DNA of 64,000 bases, taken from Thermocoleostomius sinensis A174. Its GTDB lineage: Bacteria > Cyanobacteriota > Cyanobacteriia > Elainellales > Elainellaceae. Numbering within the stretch: the stretch's first letter is position 1; every line of letters starts with the position of its first letter. Shown here piece by piece: positions 47,568 to 56,266 of the stretch. Below the pieces are notes generated by a model. That model had not been told where the DNA came from. It searched no databases and saw only the letters and a list, made by a program, of their open reading frames with translations. The stretch is from positions 5,185,026 through 5,249,025 of the forward strand of contig NZ_CP113797.1 in NCBI RefSeq assembly GCF_026802175.1. The letters run 5' to 3'. A program made the translations under genes and the position numbers.

Positions 47568-48932
47568 ATGTTAGCTGATGTGAATAAGTTGAATTTCAAT
47601 CGTTGGTTAAACCAAAGGCAACTCCATGCGCTCAAAGAAGCGTATCATGCTGCAAAAGAGATTAGGGCATTGGAGGAACACTACTTTGCTGGAGAAAAGA
47701 TTGCTTACACTCCCCAACAAAGTAAAACCGTAGTGGACTACGTAAAGAGCTTACGCGATCGCCAACTAACCAGAGTTCGCATTAACCTGGTAAAGTTCAG
47801 GGTCGGTGCTTTTCTGTTTAATCACAAGCTGTTGAGCAAAACTTCAGACTCTAGTTTTTCCAATGGCAATGAACCTTTAGTGCAAACTTGGGAACATCCA
47901 TCTCTAGTTGAAATGGATATTTTAGAGAAGCTCCAATTCATTGAGTCAGTGGTGGGAAAATACCGCGATCGCAGTCCAGCTAACCCAGATTTGACATCAG
48001 AGGATCTCAATTCAGAATTATCGATTACCCATGCCTTACAACATCTCAACTCGGACGCAGGCAATCAAAAAAATGGTTCAAACCCTGACATAACGACCGA
48101 TCCAGTTGTGCTGGATGCAAATCGGAGTCGCTCCAGTGCTAATCGATCGAATACTGCCAGTGCCTTAGTAAAGGGGTTCACCCAGGTTGGGAAAGAACTC
48201 ACCCCAGAGTATGAACAGCAAGTGATTCATGAGTTGCGGCTGAGGCGCAAACAAAACAAGCTAGCAGTTCGATGGCTACTGATTCTAATCCTGGTTCCCA
48301 TTGCAGTTCAGGTTGTTGCCAAAAATCTGATCTTTGAACCTTTTCTAGATAACTATGGCAATCATCATCCTCAGCAAATTGAACTCAATCAAGAAATTCA
48401 GAAAGAATTTCATGCTGAGTTTATGGATTTTAAGGAGACTTTAGAAATCGAGCAACTACTTGGCAATCTACCCCAATTGACTACTGAGGAAACTAAAAAA
48501 CGGTTAGAAGAAAAAGCTACTGAACTTTGGCATGAGTCACGAGAACATGCCCTGAACGGACTGAAAAATGTAGCTGCGGATGTTGTTGCTCTAATAGTTT
48601 TTATTGGACTTATCTTCTTTAACCGAGATAAATTAATCACGATTCGCAATTTTTCAAACTGGTCATTTCTCAACTTAAGCGATCCAGCAAAGGTATTTCT
48701 GCTGATCTTGGTAACCGATATGTTTGTCGGCTTCCATTCGGTTGAGGGGTGGGATGTCATTTTAGTGAGTGTGTTCAATCACTTTGGATTACCGGAAAAT
48801 GACACCTTTATCAAGAGTTTCATTGCTACCGTGCCCGTCTTTATGGATTCCTGCATCAAGTTTTGGATTTTCAACTATCTCACCCGTTTCTCACCCTCTG
48901 CCTCCGCCGTCTATGAGCGGATGAATACATAA
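47568..48932 (+). CDS. pxcA: proton extrusion protein PxcA (CemA family)
   Basis: A 454-residue protein. The N-terminal half is soluble and variable, and the C-terminal half is the CemA/PxcA membrane domain: WLLILILVPIAVQVVAKNLI, then ADVVALIVFIGLIFFNRDKL and FLLILVTDMFVGFHSVEGWD, and finally FMDSCIKFWIFNYLTRFSPS. PxcA takes part in light-induced proton extrusion at the plasma membrane in cyanobacteria. The C-terminal motif (SPSASAVYERMN) is complete. It follows the CLC gene by 66 bp on the same strand and overlaps no other gene. Confidence 0.93.
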   Translation: MLADVNKLNFNRWLNQRQLHALKEAYHAAKEIRALEEHYFAGEKIAYTPQQSKTVVDYVKSLRDRQLTRVRINLVKFRVGAFLFNHKLLSKTSDSSFSNGNEPLVQTWEHPSLVEMDILEKLQFIESVVGKYRDRSPANPDLTSEDLNSELSITHALQHLNSDAGNQKNGSNPDITTDPVVLDANRSRSSANRSNTASALVKGFTQVGKELTPEYEQQVIHELRLRRKQNKLAVRWLLILILVPIAVQVVAKNLIFEPFLDNYGNHHPQQIELNQEIQKEFHAEFMDFKETLEIEQLLGNLPQLTTEETKKRLEEKATELWHESREHALNGLKNVAADVVALIVFIGLIFFNRDKLITIRNFSNWSFLNLSDPAKVFLLILVTDMFVGFHSVEGWDVILVSVFNHFGLPENDTFIKSFIATVPVFMDSCIKFWIFNYLTRFSPSASAVYERMNT

Positions 48933-48933
48933 C

Positions 48934-50094
48934 ATGAAGAAATCTGCATTATGGTTTGTCATTTTTCTAGGCGTTGTCAGCCTCTGTGCTGATGCCACCT
49001 ACGAAGGGGCACGCAGCATTACCGGAGCTTATCTGGGCAGCCTGGGGGCAAGTGGTACGATCGTTGGCATTGTTGCAGGCTTGGGTGAACTGATTGGCTA
49101 CGGATTTCGGTTAGTGATTGGCTATCTCAGCGATCGCACTCGCAAATATTGGGGCATTACAACCCTGGGCTATTTCATCAACACTGCTGTTGTACCGTTG
49201 TTAGCTCTGACGGGAACCTGGCAGGCGGCTGCCGGACTCATGATTGCAGAACGTACCGGAAAAGCCGTTCGGACTCCTCCCCGCGATGTGTTGCTATCCC
49301 ATGCAGCGATGCAGGTGGGGCGAGGGTTTGGCTTTGGTTTGCATGAAGCGATGGATCAAATTGGGGCAGTTGCAGGACCGTTGATGGTTGCAGCCATGCT
49401 GTCCTGGCAGTTTGGCTATCGCGGTGGCTTTGCGATTTTGGTGATTCCGGCTGTCCTTGGCTTACTTGTGTTGCTGATTACCCAACGGATCTACCCCGAT
49501 CCGCGTGACTTTGAGCCACCCTCCCCAGCCGACTTGCATACCGAGGGTTTACCACGTCGCTTTTGGATCTATTTGGGAGCGATCGCCCTAATTGCCGCAG
49601 GCTATGCCGACTTCCCCTTAATTGCCTTTCACTTACAACAGGCGGGAACCGATACAGAAAGCCAGATCCCCTTACTCTATGCCCTGGCAATGGGCGTGGA
49701 TGCGATCGCGGCTTTAGCCTTTGGTCGCTGGTTTGATCAAATTGGGCTAAGGAGTTTAATGGCGGCAGTTGGGCTATCCCTGTTCTTCGCACCGCTGGTG
49801 TTTCTGGGAAATGCTCAATTGACAATTCTGGGCATGGTGCTGTGGGGGATTGGAATGGGTGCTCAGGAATCGATTATGAAAGCCGCTGTCGCTGGAATTG
49901 TGCCACCAGAGCGTCGCGGGTCTGCCTATGGCATCTTCAACACGGGCTATGGACTTGCCTGGTTTGCAGGAAGTGCCTTGATGGGCGTTTTATATGATTT
50001 TTCGCTACCTGCCCTGGTTATTTTTTCAGTGTTGATCCAATTTGCCGCTATTCCTGCGTTGTTTTGGGTGAGTGGACGAGCACGGAGGAGCTGA
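48934..50094 (+). CDS. major facilitator superfamily transporter
   Basis: A 386-residue MFS protein with about 11-12 membrane helices. Motif A-like sequence is GYLSDRTRKYWG after helix 2, and AERTGKAVRTPPRDVLLSHA is typical of a subfamily of uncharacterised MFS exporters. GMGAQESIMKAAVAGIVPPE is in the second half. The start is 2 bp after the pxcA stop, so the genes are probably translated together. The substrate is unknown. A drug or ion efflux role near fluoride genes is an inference from context. Confidence 0.85.
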   Translation: MKKSALWFVIFLGVVSLCADATYEGARSITGAYLGSLGASGTIVGIVAGLGELIGYGFRLVIGYLSDRTRKYWGITTLGYFINTAVVPLLALTGTWQAAAGLMIAERTGKAVRTPPRDVLLSHAAMQVGRGFGFGLHEAMDQIGAVAGPLMVAAMLSWQFGYRGGFAILVIPAVLGLLVLLITQRIYPDPRDFEPPSPADLHTEGLPRRFWIYLGAIALIAAGYADFPLIAFHLQQAGTDTESQIPLLYALAMGVDAIAALAFGRWFDQIGLRSLMAAVGLSLFFAPLVFLGNAQLTILGMVLWGIGMGAQESIMKAAVAGIVPPERRGSAYGIFNTGYGLAWFAGSALMGVLYDFSLPALVIFSVLIQFAAIPALFWVSGRARRS

Positions 50095-50202
50095 GGTAAC
50101 GGGGCAATGTGGTACAGGCATGTAGTCGCTGAACTTGTAGACGAGTGATTCCCCAATTTGCATCGGCAGTAACTACACGCGAGAAAGCTTAATCCCCCTC
50201 GC

Positions 50203-50487
50203 TCAGACTTTAGGCTTCACTATGGATGGCATTGGCACGAATGAAAAACAGGGTGGCAAATTGCTGGGGTCAAAGCTAACTTCTGGAATCTGATCCGGCG
50301 GCACGAAGGCAACTAGGGTGCCAGCCCCCACCTGGGCGATCAGTCCCAGCAGCACCAGCGTACCCAGAATCACAACCACATCCGCTAAGCCAAAGGGAAA
50401 CCGCTTGAGGTTTTCTGGGTAAGGAAAGGTTTGCTTGAACAGGGATTTCAAAAGGGGACTCAATGAGGATAATCTGATATTTACCAC
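50203..50487 (-). pseudogene. N-terminal fragment of a NitT/TauT-type ABC transporter permease
   Basis: The frame reads RFPFGLADVVVILGTLVLLG, then LVAFVPPDQIPEVSFDPSNLP. In the complete permeases this is followed by membrane helices after (I/V)SLDPxxLPYY; here the frame ends after about 20 unrelated residues. The ATG at 50487 is still present. An ATPase relic of the matching transporter class lies at 37842-38196, on the same strand and downstream, 12 kb away. Confidence 0.6.
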
Positions 50488-50544
50488 ACCCGCAGGAAAC
50501 CCTCATGCGCCACACCCCACCCCTGGAACCTTACACTCGCCCCA

Positions 50545-52470
50545 ATGGTTAGTCCCATCATTCCACCCCGGCAGCACCGCCACTACCTGACCCACTGGCT
50601 GCTCAACCAAGACCGCAACAAAGCCAACGAACGCTCATTCAAGCATCCCTGGTGGCAGGTGATGTGTCTCACTGGGGTCGATTACTTCTCGACCCTAGGC
50701 TACCAACCGGGCATTGCCGCCCTAGCAGCGGGCGCACTATCCCCCCTGGCAACACTGATTTTGGTGCTGGTGACGCTGTTTGGCGCACTGCCGATTTACC
50801 GTCAGGTAGCGAAGTTTAGCCCCCACGGCGAAGGCTCAATCGCCATGCTAGAGCGACTTTTGCCCCGCTGGCAGGGCAAACTGTTTGTGCTGGTGCTGCT
50901 GGGGTTTGCCTGCACTGACTTTATTATCACCATCACCCTCTCAGCGGCAGATGCCACCGCCCACTTGGTCGAGAATCCACTGCTCTCAGCATTTTTACAG
51001 GGGCAGCAGGTGCCCCTCACTCTGGTTTTAATTACTCTGCTGGCGGTGATTTTTTTGAAGGGGTTTCAGGAGGCGATCGGGGTCGCCTTGGTGTTGGTAG
51101 CAACCTATCTAACTCTCAATCTGGTAGTAATTGGGGTGGCGGGCTATCAGATGCTGCAACAGCCGACCCTGTTGGGCAATTGGCACACAGCCCTGACTGT
51201 AACTAGCCCCTGGCGCATGATTGGGGTCTCAATGCTGCTATTTCCGAAGCTGGCTCTGGGGCTGTCGGGGTTTGAAACTGGGGTGGCGTTGATGCCCCTG
51301 GTGAAAGGCAACCCCAGCGACACCGACACCCAGCCTGCGGGACGCATTCGCCAGACTCACCAGCTACTGACCGCAGCAGCAGTGATCATGAGCTTTTTTC
51401 TACTCACCAGTAGCGTTGTCACCACAGTGCTGATTCCGGCAGCAGCATTTCAAACCGGGGGACAAGCTAACGGGCGGGCACTAGCTTACCTAGCTCACCA
51501 GTATTTGGGCAACGGCTTTGGCACACTGTACGACCTCAGCACCATTACCATTCTCTGGTTCGCTGGAGCATCGGCGATGGCAGGTTTGCTCAACTTGGTA
51601 CCCCGCTATCTGCCCCGCTACGGCATGGCGCCTGAGTGGGCGGGGGCAGTGCGCCCCTTGGTACTGGTGTTTACGGCGATCGCCTTTACCGTCACCCTGG
51701 TTTTTGATGCCAGCGTTGAGGCCCAGGGCGGAGCTTATGCGACAGGCGTACTGGTATTGATGAGTTCGGCGGCAGTGGCGGTGACTCTCGCGTTCCATCG
51801 GCGCGGGGCAAAACGGGGCGCGATCGCCTTTGGGTTGATTGCTCTGGTGTTTTTCTATACCACCATTGCCAACATCTTTGAGCGTCCCGACGGCATTCGC
51901 ATTGCGGTGTTTTTTATCACTGCCATTATTTCAACCTCAATGGTATCGCGGGTGTTTCGCTCAACAGAACTGCGGGTGACTGGCGTAGAACTCGACGAGA
52001 CTGCCCAGGCGTTTGTTGCTCAGTTTCAAGCCCAGCCCGTGCGGCTGATCGCTCATCGTCGAGCAAAAGGGGAATCTGCCCTGGAATATCAACAGAAGGA
52101 ACAAAATGTGCGGGAGGACAGCCATCTGTCCACCTCTCAGCCGATCCTCTTTCTAGAAGTGCAGGTGTTTGATGCCTCCGTGTTTATTGATGTAATTCAG
52201 GTCAAAGGGGTTGAGGTAGGCGGCTACCGCATTTTGCGGGTGCAAAGTTCGGCAGTGCCCAACGCGATCGCAGCTCTGCTGCTCTACCTACGCGACCAGA
52301 CCGGCACCCTGCCCCACGTTTACTTTGAGTGGGGGGAAGGAAACCCCCTGAAATATCTGCTGCGCTTTATTTTCTTGGGCGAGGGCGATGTGCCCTTGGT
52401 CACCCGCGAGGTTCTCCGCAAGGCTGAACCCGACCCACTGAGGCGACCCCACATTCATGTCAGCGGGTAG
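50545..52470 (+). CDS. APC superfamily amino-acid permease-like protein
   Basis: 641 residues. The first 450 form an APC-type membrane core with about 12 helices: [20 protein letters not shown] (unwound helix 1 region), [20 protein letters not shown], and [20 protein letters not shown] (helix 6 region, with GFE). The last 180 residues are soluble and charged ([20 protein letters not shown], then VHI-like strands) and probably form a cytoplasmic regulatory domain of unknown type. The start ATG at 50545 is not preceded by a strong ribosome site. The substrate is unknown. Confidence 0.82.
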   Translation: MVSPIIPPRQHRHYLTHWLLNQDRNKANERSFKHPWWQVMCLTGVDYFSTLGYQPGIAALAAGALSPLATLILVLVTLFGALPIYRQVAKFSPHGEGSIAMLERLLPRWQGKLFVLVLLGFACTDFIITITLSAADATAHLVENPLLSAFLQGQQVPLTLVLITLLAVIFLKGFQEAIGVALVLVATYLTLNLVVIGVAGYQMLQQPTLLGNWHTALTVTSPWRMIGVSMLLFPKLALGLSGFETGVALMPLVKGNPSDTDTQPAGRIRQTHQLLTAAAVIMSFFLLTSSVVTTVLIPAAAFQTGGQANGRALAYLAHQYLGNGFGTLYDLSTITILWFAGASAMAGLLNLVPRYLPRYGMAPEWAGAVRPLVLVFTAIAFTVTLVFDASVEAQGGAYATGVLVLMSSAAVAVTLAFHRRGAKRGAIAFGLIALVFFYTTIANIFERPDGIRIAVFFITAIISTSMVSRVFRSTELRVTGVELDETAQAFVAQFQAQPVRLIAHRRAKGESALEYQQKEQNVREDSHLSTSQPILFLEVQVFDASVFIDVIQVKGVEVGGYRILRVQSSAVPNAIAALLLYLRDQTGTLPHVYFEWGEGNPLKYLLRFIFLGEGDVPLVTREVLRKAEPDPLRRPHIHVSG

Positions 52471-52605
52471 TAGGCTGTCATTTTTGTTTTGCGGGGTGCA
52501 GGGGTAAGACCCCTGCGTGGAGGCAACGGCCCCATACCCCCATTACCCATCAGATCTTGCTTGACAAAGCACTAGAGAGTGCTACCGCTAAGACCAGTTC
52601 TTTCT

Positions 52606-53163
52606 CTATACATCATCCTGACCGTTAGGAACTTGAATACTGCTGCGATAGACTGCATCACCCTGTCCAGGTTGCTCAACCCCAGCTTGCTCGGTTTGAA
52701 GAATCCTGCCATTGCTTGCATCTACGGTGACTTCCGTTTGTCCAACGATCACTTTGTAAACAAGATTGCCGTCTTCATTGTCTATCGTCACCTGACTTGC
52801 ATTACCCCTCTGAGCAGCTTCAGCGGCCTGTCTTGCTTGATCAGCGTTAATTCTAGTCAGAGATTGTAATTGAGTCGATTCTTGCTGTTCCTCCTGTTGG
52901 GCTGCAACCTCACCGTCCCCATCCCCCAGAGTTTGAGTAGCTTGAGTTGGATGGCGCATCTCACCTTGTACATGTTCCGGAGGTTCAGTTGCGGGGTTCA
53001 TTTCACCATCCCCATCACTAGTTTGGCTCATCATCATACTGTGATGAGGAACGGTTGCTGCTGTGGTTCTAGTTTGATTTGCAAAGGCACTGCGGGCAGC
53101 AATACCAAATCCTAATGTACCCAACAAAGACAAGGCAATTAAGAGTTTAGTCGGTGCTTTCAT
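52606..53163 (-). CDS. exported PepSY domain protein
   Basis: 185 residues. A signal peptide, LLIALSLLGTLGFGIAARSA, is cut near AFA. A low-complexity acidic/Gln region (residues about 45-100) leads into one PepSY domain: RINADQARQAAEAAQRGNAS, then QVTIDNEDGNLVYKVIV and EVTVDASNGRILQ. PepSY domains bind and modulate proteins in the envelope. The 5' region carries a bipartite motif (53196-53224) shared with two other secreted-protein genes of this window. The ATG has no strong ribosome site (GGAGTTTCA at -11). Confidence 0.88.
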   Translation of the reverse strand: MKAPTKLLIALSLLGTLGFGIAARSAFANQTRTTAATVPHHSMMMSQTSDGDGEMNPATEPPEHVQGEMRHPTQATQTLGDGDGEVAAQQEEQQESTQLQSLTRINADQARQAAEAAQRGNASQVTIDNEDGNLVYKVIVGQTEVTVDASNGRILQTEQAGVEQPGQGDAVYRSSIQVPNGQDDV

Positions 53164-53195
53164 AATGTGAAACTCCTATTCACTGGGTTTGCTAT

Positions 53196-53224
53196 TTCAC
53201 TGTAGGAAGCGGGGGTCAAGAACT
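53196..53224 (-). promoter_or_regulatory. bipartite promoter motif, copy 1
   Basis: On the minus strand AGTTCTTGAC (53224-53215) and CTACAGTGAA (53205-53196) with 9 bp between them. The ATG of the PepSY gene is 33 bp downstream. The same two blocks with the same 9-bp spacing precede the genes at 61586 (minus) and 61998 (plus). Confidence 0.75.
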
Positions 53225-53356
53225 TGGAAAGATCTTGCTCTAGATTGAAGAAAATACTCTACCGTAATGCTGCTAGCGTAATCCTGAGCTTCACTGTGCT
53301 ACGGTGAATTTGTCTCTGTGAGCAACACGAATGAATGAGCAACGCCATCCGTGTGA

Positions 53357-53551
53357 GGGCGCAATCAAAACTACACTAACCAAACTCCGCAGGGTAAACA
53401 AGATGAGATCAGGGCGAAGGCAGATTACAAAACCAATGTCAAAGCTGAAGAGGAGATTGAAATAATTCTCCAACATTTAGAGAACCAGAACAGAGAGATG
53501 GAGGAAATTAAACAACTTCTAGAGAAGTTACAGCACTCTGATAGTGCTTGA
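53357..53551 (+). pseudogene. 3' fragment of a DUF1003 gene
   Basis: 64 codons: GKQDEIRAKADYKTNVKAEE, then EIEIILQHLENQNREMEEIK and a TGA at 53551. This is the coiled-coil end of DUF1003 membrane proteins (RDRxxAxxDYxxNLKAExEI). The two membrane helices that should come first are missing; a stop (TGA 53354-53356) precedes the open stretch. Confidence 0.65.
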
Positions 53552-53583
53552 ATCACTTTTTCTCACTTCTTAAAATAAACTCT

Positions 53584-54654
53584 ATGAACTGGATGAACCG
53601 ATTTCCCTGGTGGATAAATTTGAGCTTAGCAATCATTTTGTTGGCTCTAGATGTCTGGATTATTTTCCAACTTTTTCAATTTTTTCACTCTGTCATCGCA
53701 ATTGTAGTTATCGCAACCTTGCTGTCGTTTATTTTGGAATATCCGGTCTATTGGCTACATCGGTTTAGAGTGCCTCGGTTACAAGCTATTTTATTAACTT
53801 TGACAGTAGCACTGCTGCTTTTGATTGTTTTAGGCATAACACTTATCCCTGCTTTAATCGAGCAGATCGATCAGCTTGCCAAACAACTTCCAACCTGGAT
53901 TCAATCAGGGACTCAACAGCTAACACTCTTACAAAGTTGGGCACAATCCCGTAACTTACCAGTTGACCTGGGAAAGCTAATTACTCGATTGGAAGATCGA
54001 TTATCTAATCAACTGCAAGTTTTGAGCGGTGGTGTATTGACTGTATTGTTAGATCTCGTCGGTCGCCTGTTAGATTTACTTATTACGATTGTTCTAACCT
54101 TTTACCTACTGCTACATGGCGATCGTCTTTGGGATGGGATTTTCCAATGGTTTCCTGCAACTTTACAGATACAAACACGGCAAGCCCTCAAACAAAATTT
54201 TCATAACTACTTTGTGGGTCAATCAACACTTGCCCTATTGATGGGAAGTGCAATGACAATTAGCTTTTTAGTATTACAAGTTCCTTTTGGATTGCTATTT
54301 GGGTTAGGCATTGGTGTAATGGCACTGTTTCCCTTTGGAGCTAGCTTGAGCATCGTCACAGTCAGTCTTTTGTTAGCACTACAAAACATTTGGTTAGGCA
54401 TTAAAGTTTTGATTGTTGCCTTTTTAGTTGATTTGGTAATTGAAAATGCGATCGCTCCACAACTAATTGGTAAGTTTACAGGACTAAATCCTGCTTGGAT
54501 TTTAGTATCCCTGCTGATTGGGGCAAAAATAGGAGGCATATTGGGCGTAATTTTGGCAGTACCAATCGCTAGCTTCATCAAAAGTATGTTGGAGTATTTT
54601 TATAGGGGCAACGCTCTACCGCAGACAAAGATAAATCCTGATGTCATTGATTGA
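53584..54654 (+). CDS. AI-2E family transporter (first of a convergent pair)
   Basis: About 356 residues with seven or eight membrane helices. The family pattern is clear: LSLAIILLALDVWIIFQLFQ at the start, VVIATLLSFILEYPVYWL, a long amphipathic middle (LIEQIDQLAKQLPTWIQSG), and GLNPAWILVSLLIGAKIGGI then LAVPIASFIKSML near the end. The GLNPxxIxxSLLIGxxxxGxxG box is the strongest signature. The family includes quorum-signal and cation/proton antiport proteins; the substrate is unknown. I chose the ATG at 53584; TTG at 53548 is possible. It is convergent with a paralogue at 54740. Confidence 0.9.
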   Translation: MNWMNRFPWWINLSLAIILLALDVWIIFQLFQFFHSVIAIVVIATLLSFILEYPVYWLHRFRVPRLQAILLTLTVALLLLIVLGITLIPALIEQIDQLAKQLPTWIQSGTQQLTLLQSWAQSRNLPVDLGKLITRLEDRLSNQLQVLSGGVLTVLLDLVGRLLDLLITIVLTFYLLLHGDRLWDGIFQWFPATLQIQTRQALKQNFHNYFVGQSTLALLMGSAMTISFLVLQVPFGLLFGLGIGVMALFPFGASLSIVTVSLLLALQNIWLGIKVLIVAFLVDLVIENAIAPQLIGKFTGLNPAWILVSLLIGAKIGGILGVILAVPIASFIKSMLEYFYRGNALPQTKINPDVID

Positions 54655-54739
54655 CAATGCTTAACTCAGCGAGTGAGGTTGGTAATAAAGGTACTTTTGC
54701 AAAGGATGCTGATAATTCATTGATATTAATTATTGATAT

Positions 54740-55816
54740 CTATAATTCGTCACCTTGCTGCTCCAGTGGTAATGTCGCCTGCGTTTGCATTAGCTCTTCA
54801 AATATCCGTTTGAGCGATCCCGCGAGTGGCACCGCTAATATTAGCCCCAATACCCCAGCTAACTGTGAACCAATGAGCAGTGAAAGCAAAATCCAAATTG
54901 GATTTAAACCAATCAGGTTTCCTAAAATCTTTGGTGTAACAGCATTGTCAACGACTTGATCGATTATTAGTGCAACGATCGCCAACTCGCCCCCCAAAAT
55001 GACGCTCTTAAAGCTGATAATGACTGCGGATGTGAAAATACCAATTGTGTCTCCAAACGGAATTAAAGCGAGTAGACCGATGCTAGTACCAAACACGAGC
55101 CAATAGGGAATTTTGAGTATAAAGAAAGCTATTGTCAACGCTGTAGCCATCAGCAGAGCGATCGTGAATTGCCCAATAAAATAACTTCTAAACTGCTCTT
55201 GAAACGCAATCCGAACTTGGTTGCCGACCTCGCCTGGCAGCCAACGTAACAAGCCATTCCAAAACTTCTCTCCATGCAATAGCAAGTAGAGTGTAAACAC
55301 GATTGTAATGAGGACTTCTACAAGGCGATCGGCAATGCCCAAAATGATTTCAGCAGCCTGATTCGGTAAATCAGCAACTTCATTTGGAAGCATTTGTGTC
55401 AGTTTGGTTGCTATCGCTGTGACGTTGAGAGGGACATGCCGTGCTGCAAGCCAGGTATCTAGTGCCTGAAATTGCTGGCTGCCTGAGTCTAACCAAACAG
55501 GCAGACGATCGGACAATTCTCGCAGTTGTTGCAGGAGTATCGGCAGCAGGTTAAAACCAAGAACTCCCAATAAACTCAATGTGATGAGCAGAATTAGAAC
55601 AATACTGAAACCAGATTGAATCCCGAACTTTTCGATCTGACGAATTGGATAGCCCAATAGAAATGACAACAAGGTTGCCACAATTAGAATGGTAAACGGC
55701 GTTTGAAATGTTTGAAAGATTTTGTAGAACAGCCAAAGGTTCAGACATGTTAGGGGTACAGCAATCTCATACACCAGCCAGCGGGGGAGTTTGTCAAATC
55801 CTAGCATTGTAAACAT
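54740..55816 (-). CDS. AI-2E family transporter (second of a convergent pair)
   Basis: 358 residues, paralogous to the protein at 53584 over the full length. Shared features are WLFYKIFQTFQTPFTILIVA near the start, ELSDRLPVWLDSGSQQFQ in the middle and GLNPIWILLSLLIGSQLAGV then LAVPLAGSLKRIFEEL at the end. The two genes face each other with an 85-bp gap, so they arose by duplication and inversion or by independent gain. The start ATG at 55816 is 40 bp from a relic gene. The substrate is unknown. Confidence 0.9.
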   Translation of the reverse strand: MFTMLGFDKLPRWLVYEIAVPLTCLNLWLFYKIFQTFQTPFTILIVATLLSFLLGYPIRQIEKFGIQSGFSIVLILLITLSLLGVLGFNLLPILLQQLRELSDRLPVWLDSGSQQFQALDTWLAARHVPLNVTAIATKLTQMLPNEVADLPNQAAEIILGIADRLVEVLITIVFTLYLLLHGEKFWNGLLRWLPGEVGNQVRIAFQEQFRSYFIGQFTIALLMATALTIAFFILKIPYWLVFGTSIGLLALIPFGDTIGIFTSAVIISFKSVILGGELAIVALIIDQVVDNAVTPKILGNLIGLNPIWILLSLLIGSQLAGVLGLILAVPLAGSLKRIFEELMQTQATLPLEQQGDEL

Positions 55817-55854
55817 GGTAGTAACTGAACGTTTCCTGTCACGATAGATCTAGA

Positions 55855-56193
55855 TTAGGTACTCAGCGACACGCCTAATAAACGCCCGATGCCAAAGGTA
55901 ATTCCCGATGCTGCTAACCCAAACAAAACCTGACGGCTTCCTGAAAATAAAACGCTCCGACCAGTCAGGAGGGTAATACCTGCACCAATCAGGAACAAAG
56001 CCAAACCGCTCAGGAGTAAGCTGATCCAAAGCGCGATCGCACCCTGCAAAAATAGAAACGGCAACACTGGGATAATCGCTCCTGCTGCAAACAGAAAAAA
56101 CGAAGTCAGTCCTGCCATCCAGGCCGAGCCACCCAATTCCTCTGGATCGATATGATGCGTTCCAGAAGGGTGGAAAATCGATGAATTCGTCAT
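55855..56193 (-). pseudogene. VIT1/CCC1-type transporter, C-terminal half only
   Basis: 112 codons that match the last third of VIT1/CCC1 family iron/manganese transporters: HHIDPEELGGSAWMAGLTSF, then LFAAGAIIPVLPFLF and SRQVLFGLAASGITFGIGRL. The family is usually at least 220 residues with five helices; here the first two helices and the metal-binding stretch are absent. The frame does have an ATG (MTNSSIFHPSGT), so a short product is possible, but function is doubtful. Confidence 0.65.
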
Positions 56194-56266
56194 AATCGTT
56201 GTTTAGTGTGATAAGACAGTCATTGAATTGAGTGGTTAAAACAACAGTTGAAATCACAGCTAATCT

